Shown: positions 8,001-15,535 of the stretch, piece by piece | How positions within the stretch are numbered: the first letter of the stretch is position 1 | Layout of the letters: each line of letters starts with the position of its first letter | Source: Paenibacillus sp. JJ-100 | GTDB taxonomy: Bacteria > Bacillota > Bacilli > Paenibacillales > Paenibacillaceae | Reading direction: 5' to 3' | DNA: 64,000 nucleotides | Assembly: GCF_948329825.1 (NCBI RefSeq) | Contig: NZ_CAOJCM010000001.1 | Coordinates: 1,116,001-1,180,000 of the forward strand | Position numbers and translations under genes: made by a program | Notes under the pieces: generated by a model | Database searches by the model: none | What the model was told of the DNA's origin: nothing | The model's input: the letters and a program-made list of their open reading frames with translations, nothing else

Positions 8001-10280
8001 GGTGGATATGATTTTGGATATGTTGAAGTAACCCGAGATGGAGGAACCACCTGGACGGAACTTGGCAAATTCTCGCATAGCACCAACGGGAAACAGTGGA
8101 CACCTGTCTTCTATGATTTGGATGAACTGACTGGCCAAGAAGTTCAATTCCGTTTCCGGTTAACCTCAGATAACAGTGTTGCGAGAGCAGGCTGGTTTTT
8201 GGATGATTTCCGTGTGCTGGGTGTTGCTACAGACGCGGTAACGGAAAATGATGCCGTGGTTATGGCTAGTGACAAACCAAAACCGAACTATGATAATCCG
8301 TGGTACAAAGTTACGCGTACAGACAAAGCCGAATTCAACAAAACCAAATCACAGGAACCAGCTGTTGAAAAACCCGGTACAGATGCGGTAGAGCCACTGA
8401 GCCTACCTGCTAGTGCAACCGTTACGGTGCTGGAAACCGGAAGATCTGTAAAAACAGATTCGTCTACAGGCAAGTACAGCTTCACTCATGTTGCAGGAGA
8501 TTACACTTTAAAGGCTGAGGCGTATGGTTATTATCCGCAAACCAAAACGGTGACCATCTCTGATGGAGGCGGAGCCAAAGCTAATTTCAATCTCGAAACA
8601 ATCCCTACAGGTCAGATTAAAGGGGTAGTTAAGGATGAACGCACAGGCCAGCCGATTGCAGATGCCTCGGTGCTGGTGGTGGAAGATGCCAAGGTAGCAG
8701 AAGTGCATACAGGAGCAGATGGAAGCTTCACACTTCAGGTGCTGGAAGGAAGTTATACCCTGTCGGTTCGGGCAGCCGACTATTACAGCAACAAAGTGAC
8801 GGTGACTGTGCCAGGCAACGGCACGGTAGAGAGCACAGTCACGTTGAAACCATTCATCGGTTTCCCTGGTGAAATTGCTTATGATGATGGTTCAGCCGAG
8901 AATGCAAGAGCATTTAATGCAGCTGATAACGCATGGGCTGTCCGAATGACTCCAGAGCTTGAAACAGCACAGGTTACCGGGGCTTCGTTCCGATTCTGGA
9001 ATACCGAATGGCCTGTACCTGGAGGGACAGCATTTAAATATGCGGTTTATGATGCGACAGGAACTGGTGGTGCACCAGGAAAATTGTTGGCGGGACCATT
9101 CGATGGTACTGCTCTGCGGAATGATCAATGGACATCCGTAGAGTTTCCGGAACCGATCATTGTGACAGGTGATTTCTACATTGTATATATTCAGAGCTTA
9201 GCAGGTACAAGTGCCCCTGGTTTGGCTACGGATGAGAACGGAACTAATGCTGAACGGAGTTGGCAGCGCGTAAGTGGGGCGTGGGGTCTATCCCCTGCTG
9301 AAGAGGGAAATTATATGATTCGTGCAGTCGTTAAACACCCTGTTAATGCACCGGTGCTTACGCCGCCAGCGAACACGTATACCAATCAATCTACCTTTAC
9401 GATATCCGGAACATCTCCTGCTTCTGGAGCACAGATTAAGTTCTACAATGGTAAGGATGTTGCAGGAACAACAACCGTTAATAACGGAAAATTCTCACAT
9501 GGAGTGAAACTGCGGACGGGTGTTAACGTGATCACCGCTGAGGCCATCATTGATGGTAAAACGACGGATCGTTCGCTTCCGGTAATTATCATTCTAGACC
9601 AGACCAAACCCCAACTGAACATTGTCAGCCCGGTAGAAGGAAGTCGGATCAATACCGAGGTGGTTCATGTGACGGGGAATGTGGTGGAACAATTCCTCGA
9701 CAAACTTGTCGTGAATGGTCAGAAGGTGCAAGTCGACAAGGAAAGTAAGTTCAGTCATCGTGTGCTGGTAAACGAGGGTGAAAATAATATTACCATTGAG
9801 GCAACCGATCTTGCAGGAAATAAAACAACAGTAACGCGTGCGGTTTACGTTGAAACGGGATTGCCGCAAATTACGGATATCACGCCAGCGGAAGACGTAG
9901 TGATTACGTCAGGTGAGAGTGTTCCTGTTTCTTTCAAAAGTAAACCGGGATTGCAAGCCTCTTTCCGCATCCAGCTGCCGCTCAATCTCAATGCTGGTGG
10001 TGCTGGAGAGGTACCTCTGGTGGAGACGGAGCCTGGTCTATACACAGGGACATACACAACACCTACTTCTCTTGTTCTTGAAGGTGGAGTTATTGTGATC
10101 CGGGCACAGGATGTTGCAGGTAATAAGGCAGAGGCTCAAGCCGCTGGACGATTGTTTGTTCGTGCTGCCCAACAAGGAGAAGAAAAAGAAGAACAGCCTG
10201 CTGCTGAAAAAGAGGTGCAAGCAGGAAAGGATACGGAATCGGAACCTGCTAATTCAGGTGGCACGCCAACAGAGTCTTGA
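5010..10280 (+). CDS. Very large secreted subtilisin-like protease, bacillopeptidase F type
   Basis: 1756 residues. The TTG start is preceded by AAAGGAGTGG. Residues 1-30 are a signal peptide ending SAQ. Residues 60-175 are an I9-type propeptide. The S8 catalytic domain (about 225-530) carries Asp250 (NLDSGVDYTHP), His296 (DGHGTHTMG) and Ser473 (NGTSMAGPH). Then come a beta domain, an immune-inhibitor-A/MAM-like jelly roll (about 660-817), a fibronectin III domain (about 820-910), a second jelly roll (about 914-1072), two carboxypeptidase-regulatory-like domains (about 1130-1280), another beta domain (about 1286-1444) and Ig-like domains to about 1720. The tail is Glu/Lys-rich. There is no LPXTG, S-layer or membrane anchor, so the product should be released. 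B. subtilis Bpr has a similar plan but is shorter. Confidence 0.93.
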   Translation: MIKLKPLRKPVSMGLSLLLAFSLAIPVSAQHSNSSTIDMKSGLAEVTTSKVNAKLTKEFEGSEYVTYLVKMKEQVDTAAVSKQAMEKATIAKETPSATKLSVRNSVVSSLRETASRTQYAIEHYLEKEIDLGKVKEYKSYFIVNSLAVTSTKEVMEQIASLPEVEKILPNETRYLQKAETSKQSATLAPAKDATQSPAKQQAVNGPSTKEADSKVKKQTENVEWNIDYINAPAVWERGIDGTGIVVANLDSGVDYTHPALRSKWRGLDASGNVADPELSWYDPHSGAALPADEDGHGTHTMGTMVGSEADGSNQIGVAPGAKWIGVRIFNPETTDAIILDGGQWLIAPVDAEGNLHPELAPDVVNNSWGGGAGLDEWFRPMVQAWRDAQIFPEFSAGNVRLTNPGGPGSVANPANYPESFATGATDINGNLASFSLLGPSPYDEIKPEVSAPGVNIRSAVPGGTYEGGWNGTSMAGPHTTALAALLLQANHSLNVDQLEQIIMDTATPRTDSQYPVSPNNGYGHGIINALDAVGSVLEGVGTVSGRVVTAGDDLEEPVLEHAPVNTAFTGLDIPLTAHVTDNVAVVSVEAFARTKGTKEYVYLPMSRIEGDSKAGTYTATIPAFLIEPAGVEYYIRVNDYGNNGFESKVYSIAVSNGVKPGYLQDFEADQLGFTTGGTGSIWSWGAPVSGPKAAYSGEKVIATNLQGTYLPNSNAYLLAPPIDLTESPEGALLTFKHWYDLENNLDFGKVYIASEDSDYVFEELLSYTGTSGEWKTQYVDLREYAGQQVFIQFNLNSDGTVQKSGWYIDDFAVQELDDIAPETPSALSATADVLGNVTLNWTGSADEDLDSYVVYRSETAGSGYESLGTVKATSYTDTTTESNTTYYYTVAAVDYSGNESEKSNEVSITVEVPEDIYIDPFDGNNDNGWTHAGTKDEWERGIPLTGPLSAVSPPNVWATDLDNTYENGSNYSLISPVIDLKDVSEATLTFNHWYEIEGGYDFGYVEVTRDGGTTWTELGKFSHSTNGKQWTPVFYDLDELTGQEVQFRFRLTSDNSVARAGWFLDDFRVLGVATDAVTENDAVVMASDKPKPNYDNPWYKVTRTDKAEFNKTKSQEPAVEKPGTDAVEPLSLPASATVTVLETGRSVKTDSSTGKYSFTHVAGDYTLKAEAYGYYPQTKTVTISDGGGAKANFNLETIPTGQIKGVVKDERTGQPIADASVLVVEDAKVAEVHTGADGSFTLQVLEGSYTLSVRAADYYSNKVTVTVPGNGTVESTVTLKPFIGFPGEIAYDDGSAENARAFNAADNAWAVRMTPELETAQVTGASFRFWNTEWPVPGGTAFKYAVYDATGTGGAPGKLLAGPFDGTALRNDQWTSVEFPEPIIVTGDFYIVYIQSLAGTSAPGLATDENGTNAERSWQRVSGAWGLSPAEEGNYMIRAVVKHPVNAPVLTPPANTYTNQSTFTISGTSPASGAQIKFYNGKDVAGTTTVNNGKFSHGVKLRTGVNVITAEAIIDGKTTDRSLPVIIILDQTKPQLNIVSPVEGSRINTEVVHVTGNVVEQFLDKLVVNGQKVQVDKESKFSHRVLVNEGENNITIEATDLAGNKTTVTRAVYVETGLPQITDITPAEDVVITSGESVPVSFKSKPGLQASFRIQLPLNLNAGGAGEVPLVETEPGLYTGTYTTPTSLVLEGGVIVIRAQDVAGNKAEAQAAGRLFVRAAQQGEEKEEQPAAEKEVQAGKDTESEPANSGGTPTES

Positions 10281-10384
10281 ACCTGACTTGATTAGCAGAG
10301 ACATGTAACCGACCGATAATTTAAAACGAGAGATTGGATCTGAATCAGTATCTGTATCTGGATCTGTATCTGATCCGCGCATTG

Positions 10385-10425
10385 AAAAAACGGCAAGCCT
10401 GAAACTCGAGGCTTGTCGTTTTTTT
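10385..10425 (+). terminator. Terminator after the subtilase gene
   Basis: AAACGGCAAGCCT pairs with AGGCTTGTCGTTT around an 8-nt loop, followed by T residues. Just upstream, 10340-10375 is a run of ATCTG-type short repeats without a frame. Confidence 0.9.
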
Positions 10426-10523
10426 AGACGTTCTTCATCAGTTTATCAAGAGGATATATATGTCGTGATTTTATATATGAATTGTCGTGACTTCCGATTA
10501 AAAATAGATGAATCCTGTGATAC

Positions 10524-10577
10524 CTTATAGATATCTTATAGATACATTAAAGGCACATTGTAGATATCTTACAGATA
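10524..10577 (+). promoter_or_regulatory. Helically phased 11-bp repeats upstream of the oxidoreductase operon
   Basis: The word CTTATAGATA occurs at 10524 and 10535, and close variants ATTGTAGATA and CTTACAGATA occur at 10557 and 10568. Start-to-start distances are 11, 22 and 11 bp, so all four lie on one face of the helix with one degenerate position between. They end 40 bp before the GTG start at 10617. Array-type activator binding is the likely role. The AraC gene in this operon is one candidate binder. Confidence 0.5.
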
Positions 10578-10616
10578 ATTTGTCAGAATATTATATACTA
10601 CGGAGGGAAGGTATTC

Positions 10617-11630
10617 GTGACCATTCGAATTGGCAAAATCAGTTTGTGGCATGTTCATGCATGGGACTACATTAAGCAAGCGCAGGAACATGAGGATACG
10701 GTGATGGCAGCCGTATGGGACGAAGAGCCAGAGCGCGGACAGGAAGCGGCAGATCGCTTGAACGTGCCTTTCTATGCCTCACTTGAAGATATGCTGGCTC
10801 AAGAGGACATCGATGCAGTAATTGTGGATGCACCTACACGTCTCCATCAAGAGGTGATCACGTCTGCTGCCAGAGCAGGAAAGCATATTTTTACCGAAAA
10901 AGTCATTGCCGCTACACAAGCAGAATCGGATGTTATTCTGAAAGAGGTTCAGGCAAACCAAGTCAAAATGACCGTCTCCCTTCCACGTCTCTATACCGGG
11001 TATACGGCGACCATTCAAGAGGTGCTTCAACAACAATTACTCGGTCAAATTACATACGTCAGGGCAAGATTATCCCATGATGGAGCCATCACAAACTGGC
11101 TGCCGCAGCATTTTTATAATCTGCAAGACTGCCAGGGCGGGGCACTGATTGATCTGGGTTGTCACCCGATGTACTTAACGCGATTGTTTTTAAATCAGGA
11201 AGTGACCGATGTGAACGCCAATTTTGGTTATGTCACAGGCAAAGACGTTGAGGATAACGCAGTGGCAACACTCTTCACAGCATCAGGAGCCGTTGGGGTG
11301 GTGGAAGCTGGATTTGTGAACAGTCACTCGCCTTTTACAATCGAAGTTCATGGCACAGAGGGTACATTGTTGTATGGTACGCCAGAGCCGAAATTGTTGA
11401 TTCGCACAAAAGCAGCACAAGGGCAGTATACCGATTGGACGGAGCTCTCTGTTGCTGAAAATGTAGAAAGCGCATTCAATCAATGGGTGTCCCACATCCA
11501 GCATGATACGGAAGACAGCGCGAATATGGCTATGGCCATTGAATTAACTCGATTGATGGAGGCGGCTAATCGCTCAGCCAAAGAAGGTCGCCGAATCCGT
11601 CTCAGAGAACTGACTAGATCAGGTGAATAA
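10617..11630 (+). CDS. Gfo/Idh/MocA-family NAD(P)-dependent oxidoreductase
   Basis: 337 residues, the family's normal size. The N-terminal Rossmann fold starts IRIGKISLWHVHAWDY; the usual GxGxxG is replaced by GKISLWH, as in the divergent branch that lacks a standard glycine loop. The cofactor/active-site motif appears as TEKVIA instead of the usual EKP. The C-terminal alpha/beta domain includes GGALIDLGCHPMYLTRLF, where the histidine is in the usual catalytic place. Members oxidise or reduce sugars, inositols and aldose derivatives. The GTG start follows CGGAGGGAAGG. It is first in an operon with an AraC regulator and a second oxidoreductase. The substrate is unknown. Confidence 0.9.
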   Translation: MTIRIGKISLWHVHAWDYIKQAQEHEDTVMAAVWDEEPERGQEAADRLNVPFYASLEDMLAQEDIDAVIVDAPTRLHQEVITSAARAGKHIFTEKVIAATQAESDVILKEVQANQVKMTVSLPRLYTGYTATIQEVLQQQLLGQITYVRARLSHDGAITNWLPQHFYNLQDCQGGALIDLGCHPMYLTRLFLNQEVTDVNANFGYVTGKDVEDNAVATLFTASGAVGVVEAGFVNSHSPFTIEVHGTEGTLLYGTPEPKLLIRTKAAQGQYTDWTELSVAENVESAFNQWVSHIQHDTEDSANMAMAIELTRLMEAANRSAKEGRRIRLRELTRSGE

Positions 11631-11670
11631 GATTAGATTCGCTCAGTAAGGCACTAAGGAGGAAGTCATC

Positions 11671-12594
11671 TTGAGTCTGTATCCGTACGGGAAAATGCTT
11701 GATCGGCAAGATCTCCTCGAGCGGCTTGATATTACCGTAAACTGGGGGCAATACGAGATTCGTGTGCTGCGATTTCATCTGACAACGTTTCCGGCGGGTC
11801 GGATCGTGGATTTTCATAACCATGCGGAATATGAATTTCATTTCATACCTAAAGGCAAGGGAAAAGTAATTATGGATGATCAATCCCATACGCTATCGGA
11901 AGGCATGCTCTACCTTACCGGGCCAGGTGTGATTCATTATCAGGAGGCTGATGCCGAAGAGGACATGGATGAGTTATGTCTTCACGTAGATATTGTGCAT
12001 AAACCGAGAGAACAAGTCGACCCTTGGGAAGCGGCGGAATCGGAGGAAACGATTGAAAAATTGAAGACACTTCCGCTTGTTCCGGTACAGGATTACCATC
12101 GGGCGATGTCCTGTTTTCTCGAAGCGTATGAAGCATGTGACCACAAGATGGTGGGCTACTATACCTCCATTAAACAGCTTGTGATCAGCATTTTACTCAA
12201 AGTGGTTCGGGCTTACGATACTGGAGGGATTCGAGTGGAAGTTCCTGCACGGGATATGACGGTGTACCGATATGATTATGCCGTTCAATATATGCAGGCC
12301 AATCATGCTTCGGCAGTGACGCTGGAGCATGTTGCTGAGAAGTTGCATATCAGTAGCCGCCAGTTGCAGCGTATCTTCTATCAAGTCCAGCCTGATATGC
12401 CGTTCAGCCGTGTACTCGAAGACATTCGCCTGCGTGCGGTATGTCGTCATCTACAAGAGAGCAAGGTGTCCATTGAGCAGATCGCACAGGCCTCCGGGTT
12501 TAACAACGCCAATTATTTACATGCTGTGTTTCGCAAACGCCTCGGGATGACCCCGTCGGCTTTTCGCAAATTAAAACAACCAATACTAAAGTGA
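11671..12594 (+). CDS. AraC-family regulator with cupin sensor domain
   Basis: 307 residues. The TTG start has AAGGAGGAAG 6-15 nt upstream. Residues 35-110 form a cupin (VDFHNHAEYEFHFIPKGKGK, then GMLYLTGPGVIHYQ), the sugar-sensing arm seen in many AraC proteins. The C-terminal region has two helix-turn-helix motifs, with VTLEHVAEKLHISSRQLQRIF and later IEQIAQASGFNNANYLHAVF followed by LGMTPSAFRK. It sits between two Gfo/Idh/MocA oxidoreductases and its stop overlaps the ribosome site of the next gene, so all three are one unit. It is likely the pathway-specific activator, possibly through the phased repeats at 10524-10577. Confidence 0.92.
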   Translation: MSLYPYGKMLDRQDLLERLDITVNWGQYEIRVLRFHLTTFPAGRIVDFHNHAEYEFHFIPKGKGKVIMDDQSHTLSEGMLYLTGPGVIHYQEADAEEDMDELCLHVDIVHKPREQVDPWEAAESEETIEKLKTLPLVPVQDYHRAMSCFLEAYEACDHKMVGYYTSIKQLVISILLKVVRAYDTGGIRVEVPARDMTVYRYDYAVQYMQANHASAVTLEHVAEKLHISSRQLQRIFYQVQPDMPFSRVLEDIRLRAVCRHLQESKVSIEQIAQASGFNNANYLHAVFRKRLGMTPSAFRKLKQPILK

Positions 12595-12605
12595 GGGTGA
12601 CGTAT

Positions 12606-13691
12606 ATGACTAAAATGTATCGTATTGGAATTATTGGCTGCGGCGGGATCGCAAATGGCAAACATCTGCCAAGTCTGAGTAAGCTTGCGAACGTTGAACT
12701 GGCGGCGTTCTGCGATATTGTCGAGGAGCGCGCCACAGAAGCGAAGAAGCAATACGGTTCTGCTGATGCGGAGATCTATACGAATTATGAAGAACTGCTA
12801 AAGGATGAGTCACTTGATATTGTACATGTGCTTACACCGAACATCTCTCACGCGGAGATTTCGATTGCGGCATTGGAGGCAGGCAAACACGTCATGTGTG
12901 AAAAGCCGATGGCGAAGACGGCGGCTGAAGCCCAGCTTATGTTGGAAGCTGGGGAACGTACAGGCAAAAAATTAACGATCGGATATAACAACCGTTTCCG
13001 TCAGGACAGTATGGTTCTGAAGCAACTGTGTGAAGCGGGTGTGCTAGGTTCGATTTATTTTGCTAAAGCCCATGCCATTCGAAGAAGAGCCGTGCCCACT
13101 TGGGGTGTGTTTCTGGATGAAGAGAAACAGGGTGGCGGCCCACTGATTGATATCGGAACACATGCACTCGATCTGACGTTATGGATGATGGACAATTATC
13201 AGCCGAGAGTCGTATTAGGAACGACACATCATGAACTCTCTCAGAGGGAAAATGCAGCCAATGCTTGGGGACCATGGGACCCGCAGAAGTTCTCGGTAGA
13301 GGATTCGGCCTTCGGTATGATCGTGATGGAAAACGGAGCGACCATCATACTCGAATCCAGTTGGGCGCTGAACTCATTGGATGTAGACGAGGCGAAGTGC
13401 AGCTTGAGTGGTACCGAAGCTGGTGCCGATATGAAAAATGGACTACGTATCAATGGTGAGAAGTTCAGCCGTTTATATACTCAAGAGATTGAACTTAGCT
13501 CCGGTGGCGTGGACTTCTATGAAGGTCAATCCGAAGATGCCCCTGATGTCGAGATGCGAAAATGGATTGAAGCCATCGATCAGGACCTGGAACCTGTAGT
13601 CACACCTAAGCAAGCGCTGGTCGTATCGCAGATTTTGGAAGCCATCTATGAATCGGCACGTACGGGCAAAGCCGTCTATTTCAACAATTAA
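12606..13691 (+). CDS. Gfo/Idh/MocA-family oxidoreductase
   Basis: 361 residues from the ATG at 12606, which has GAGGGTGA 6-13 nt upstream; an in-frame GTG at 12591 lies inside the preceding gene and is unlikely. The Rossmann loop is canonical (IGIIGCGGIANGKHLP) and the family motif is CEKPMAKT. The C-terminal domain carries GGGPLIDIGTHALDLTLWMM with the catalytic histidine. This is a complete, standard member, unlike the first oxidoreductase of the operon, so the two probably perform successive or opposite redox steps on the same sugar. A terminator follows directly. Confidence 0.93.
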   Translation: MTKMYRIGIIGCGGIANGKHLPSLSKLANVELAAFCDIVEERATEAKKQYGSADAEIYTNYEELLKDESLDIVHVLTPNISHAEISIAALEAGKHVMCEKPMAKTAAEAQLMLEAGERTGKKLTIGYNNRFRQDSMVLKQLCEAGVLGSIYFAKAHAIRRRAVPTWGVFLDEEKQGGGPLIDIGTHALDLTLWMMDNYQPRVVLGTTHHELSQRENAANAWGPWDPQKFSVEDSAFGMIVMENGATIILESSWALNSLDVDEAKCSLSGTEAGADMKNGLRINGEKFSRLYTQEIELSSGGVDFYEGQSEDAPDVEMRKWIEAIDQDLEPVVTPKQALVVSQILEAIYESARTGKAVYFNN

Positions 13692-13720
13692 GATTAGACC
13701 AAACAAAAATGTTATTCAGC

Positions 13721-13759
13721 AAAAACCTTTGTCCCTATTTATCAGGGCGGAGGTTTTTT
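13721..13759 (+). terminator. Terminator of the oxidoreductase operon
   Basis: AAAACCT and TCCCT pair with AGGG and AGGTTTT across a small internal loop, followed by T residues. Confidence 0.8.
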
Positions 13760-13852
13760 GTGTTATTTTCCAGAACCAGAGGGAGCTGTCTATACCTGTT
13801 ATGAATCCAGCACATAGGATGATAGATCATGATCTGAAAAGAGGGGAATGTT

Positions 13853-14566
13853 TTGACTAAAAATCGTACGCCTCTGGGTGTATCCATCGTTGTCTGCACC
13901 AACCGCCCACAATTTCTGGACAATATACTGCAAAATTATAGTCGTCAGCGATACAAGTGGAAAGAACTCATTATAATTCTGAATCTGGACAGCATGAACA
14001 TGCGTTTAGTTCGGAAAAAGATAAAGAAATACCCGAATGTCCACGTATACCGGGTACCTGAGCGTATATCCCTAGGACAATGCTTGAACGCCGGCATCAC
14101 AAGAGCCCGCTTCTCACTCATTGCCAAGATGGATGACGATGACTATTACTCTCCTTATTATCTAGAAGAACAAGTGCGCGCACTTCGGAAGACCGGAAGT
14201 GATATTGTGGGTAAACACTCTTGTCTAGTTTATTTGGAAGGCTCCCGAACCTTATTGATGAGGTCTCCTGCAGAGAAGAATAAACCTTCGGAATTTGTGC
14301 AAGGAGGTACGCTGTTATTTAGAAAAAAGGTATTAAAAAGAGTGCGATTCACCGATCGTTCCGTTGGAGAGGATGTTACATTTCTGAGACAATGCAGGAA
14401 AAGAGGCTACAAAACGTACGCGACCTCACCTTACAATTATGTGTATCTTCGCCGTCAGAACAAAAATAGTCATACCTGGAGAGCGGAGGATCAGTTCTAT
14501 CTCGAAGGAAGTGAACGTCTTGCCGTGACTGAGAATTTCAGACCTTTTGCCAATAAAGAACGCTAG
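13853..14566 (+). CDS. Family 2 glycosyltransferase
   Basis: 237 residues, a single GT-A domain. The nucleotide-sugar fold starts GVSIVVCTNRPQFLDNILQNY, and the metal-binding motif is MDDDDYYSP near residues 97-105. GEDVTFLRQCRKRGYK near 165-180 corresponds to the ED acceptor-side motif. There is no membrane segment or signal peptide. The start is TTG with AGAGGGG 7-13 nt upstream. It stands alone between two terminators, so the acceptor cannot be guessed from neighbours; cell-surface polysaccharide or a glycosylated surface protein are the common roles. Confidence 0.88.
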   Translation: MTKNRTPLGVSIVVCTNRPQFLDNILQNYSRQRYKWKELIIILNLDSMNMRLVRKKIKKYPNVHVYRVPERISLGQCLNAGITRARFSLIAKMDDDDYYSPYYLEEQVRALRKTGSDIVGKHSCLVYLEGSRTLLMRSPAEKNKPSEFVQGGTLLFRKKVLKRVRFTDRSVGEDVTFLRQCRKRGYKTYATSPYNYVYLRRQNKNSHTWRAEDQFYLEGSERLAVTENFRPFANKER

Positions 14567-14597
14567 TGTATGACATCAAAATTCCCCTTAATGAAAG

Positions 14598-14630
14598 AGG
14601 TTCTCGCTATCAGCGGAGCGTCTTTTTTTC
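14598..14630 (+). terminator. Probable terminator of the glycosyltransferase gene
   Basis: CTCGCT pairs imperfectly with AGCGGAG around a 3-nt loop, followed by CTTTTTTT. The stem is weak but the T-run is good. Confidence 0.45.
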
Positions 14631-14715
14631 TTTGTTTCTCAATGCTCTTCGATATGTGAGAGGGATGTCTCAATCCAACATTAAAATTAAATCTGGCATT
14701 TTATTAAAAAAAGTA

Positions 14716-14764
14716 TTGCATATAAGTTTAGTCGGAATTATATTAATGGTATAAGGTCTAGACC
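14716..14764 (+). promoter_or_regulatory. Promoter with GntR-type operator
   Basis: TTGCAT (14716-14721), a 17-nt spacer and TATATT (14739-14744) form a promoter. The perfect palindrome GGTCTAGACC (14755-14764) begins 10 bp after the -10 element and so covers the start region. It fits the GT-N-TA-N-AC pattern of GntR-family operators. The first gene downstream is a GntR regulator, so autorepression is expected. Confidence 0.7.
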
Positions 14765-14786
14765 ATTTACAGATCGGAGTGTTCTG

Positions 14787-15515
14787 ATGTCTAATCCATT
14801 CTCCTTTCGATTCGAGAAAGTATCCACTAAGAAGGTTAGTGAATTTATTCGAGAACAGCTGGAGGAAGCCATTATTTTAAAAGAGTTAATGAGTGAGGAG
14901 CAGCTTCCCACAGAGCGGGATTTAGCCGAGATGTTTGACGTGAGCCGCATAACGGTTCGTGAAGCACTCTCCGCTCTGGAAAATAAAGGGCTAATTGAAA
15001 AAAGAGTAGGTGCTAAAGGTGGAACTTTTGTTCTACCGCTGACAGCCAATTCTCATAAACGCACCAAAGAAGAGATTAAGCAGGATTGGGCTAAGATGCT
15101 CAGGGTATTTGAATACCGAACGATTATCGAGCCGGAGTCAGCTTTCCTCGCTGCTGAGCGAATCACCGCTGACGAACTGGAACTGCTCTACAACTATATG
15201 GAGCAAAGCATTGAGCCGGACTGCACGAGGGAATGGTTCCGGGCACTGGATGTGAAATTTCATCTGACCATAGCCAAAGCGTCTGGCAATCCTTACTGCG
15301 AAAGAGCTGTCAGACAAATTCGTACCAAGATTAATCCGGCACTGGATCTGATGCCATATAACGAGCGAATTCGTTCTGTGAACTACGAAGTACATATGGA
15401 GATTCTTGAAGCTCTGAAGGCGAGAGACAGCGTAAGATCACGGGATACGATGAAAAGGCATATTGCATTTTCGGCCGATGCGATCTATGCCCGGCTGGTG
15501 TCCGAATCCGAGTAA
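14787..15515 (+). CDS. GntR-family regulator, FadR/FCD subfamily
   Basis: 242 residues. The winged helix covers about 10-80 (LPTERDLAEMFDVSRITVREALSALENKGLIEKR), the hallmark of GntR proteins. The all-helical FCD sensor domain follows (about 95-235), with FEYRTIIEPESAFLAAERIT, FHLTIAKASGNPYC and the metal/ligand histidine in SVNYEVHMEILEALKARDS. Such regulators bind small carboxylates. It leads an operon for an amidohydrolase, a peptide importer and a peptidase (gap of 20 bp to the next gene). The palindrome just upstream of its start makes it the likely repressor of the whole set, released by a peptide-derived acid. Confidence 0.93.
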   Translation: MSNPFSFRFEKVSTKKVSEFIREQLEEAIILKELMSEEQLPTERDLAEMFDVSRITVREALSALENKGLIEKRVGAKGGTFVLPLTANSHKRTKEEIKQDWAKMLRVFEYRTIIEPESAFLAAERITADELELLYNYMEQSIEPDCTREWFRALDVKFHLTIAKASGNPYCERAVRQIRTKINPALDLMPYNERIRSVNYEVHMEILEALKARDSVRSRDTMKRHIAFSADAIYARLVSESE

Positions 15516-15535
15516 CATGAAGGGAATGACATTCA

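Noticed and set aside
10340..10375. ATCTG short repeats as a possible CRISPR or satellite
   Set aside because: Only five or six degenerate copies, no spacers and no cas genes.
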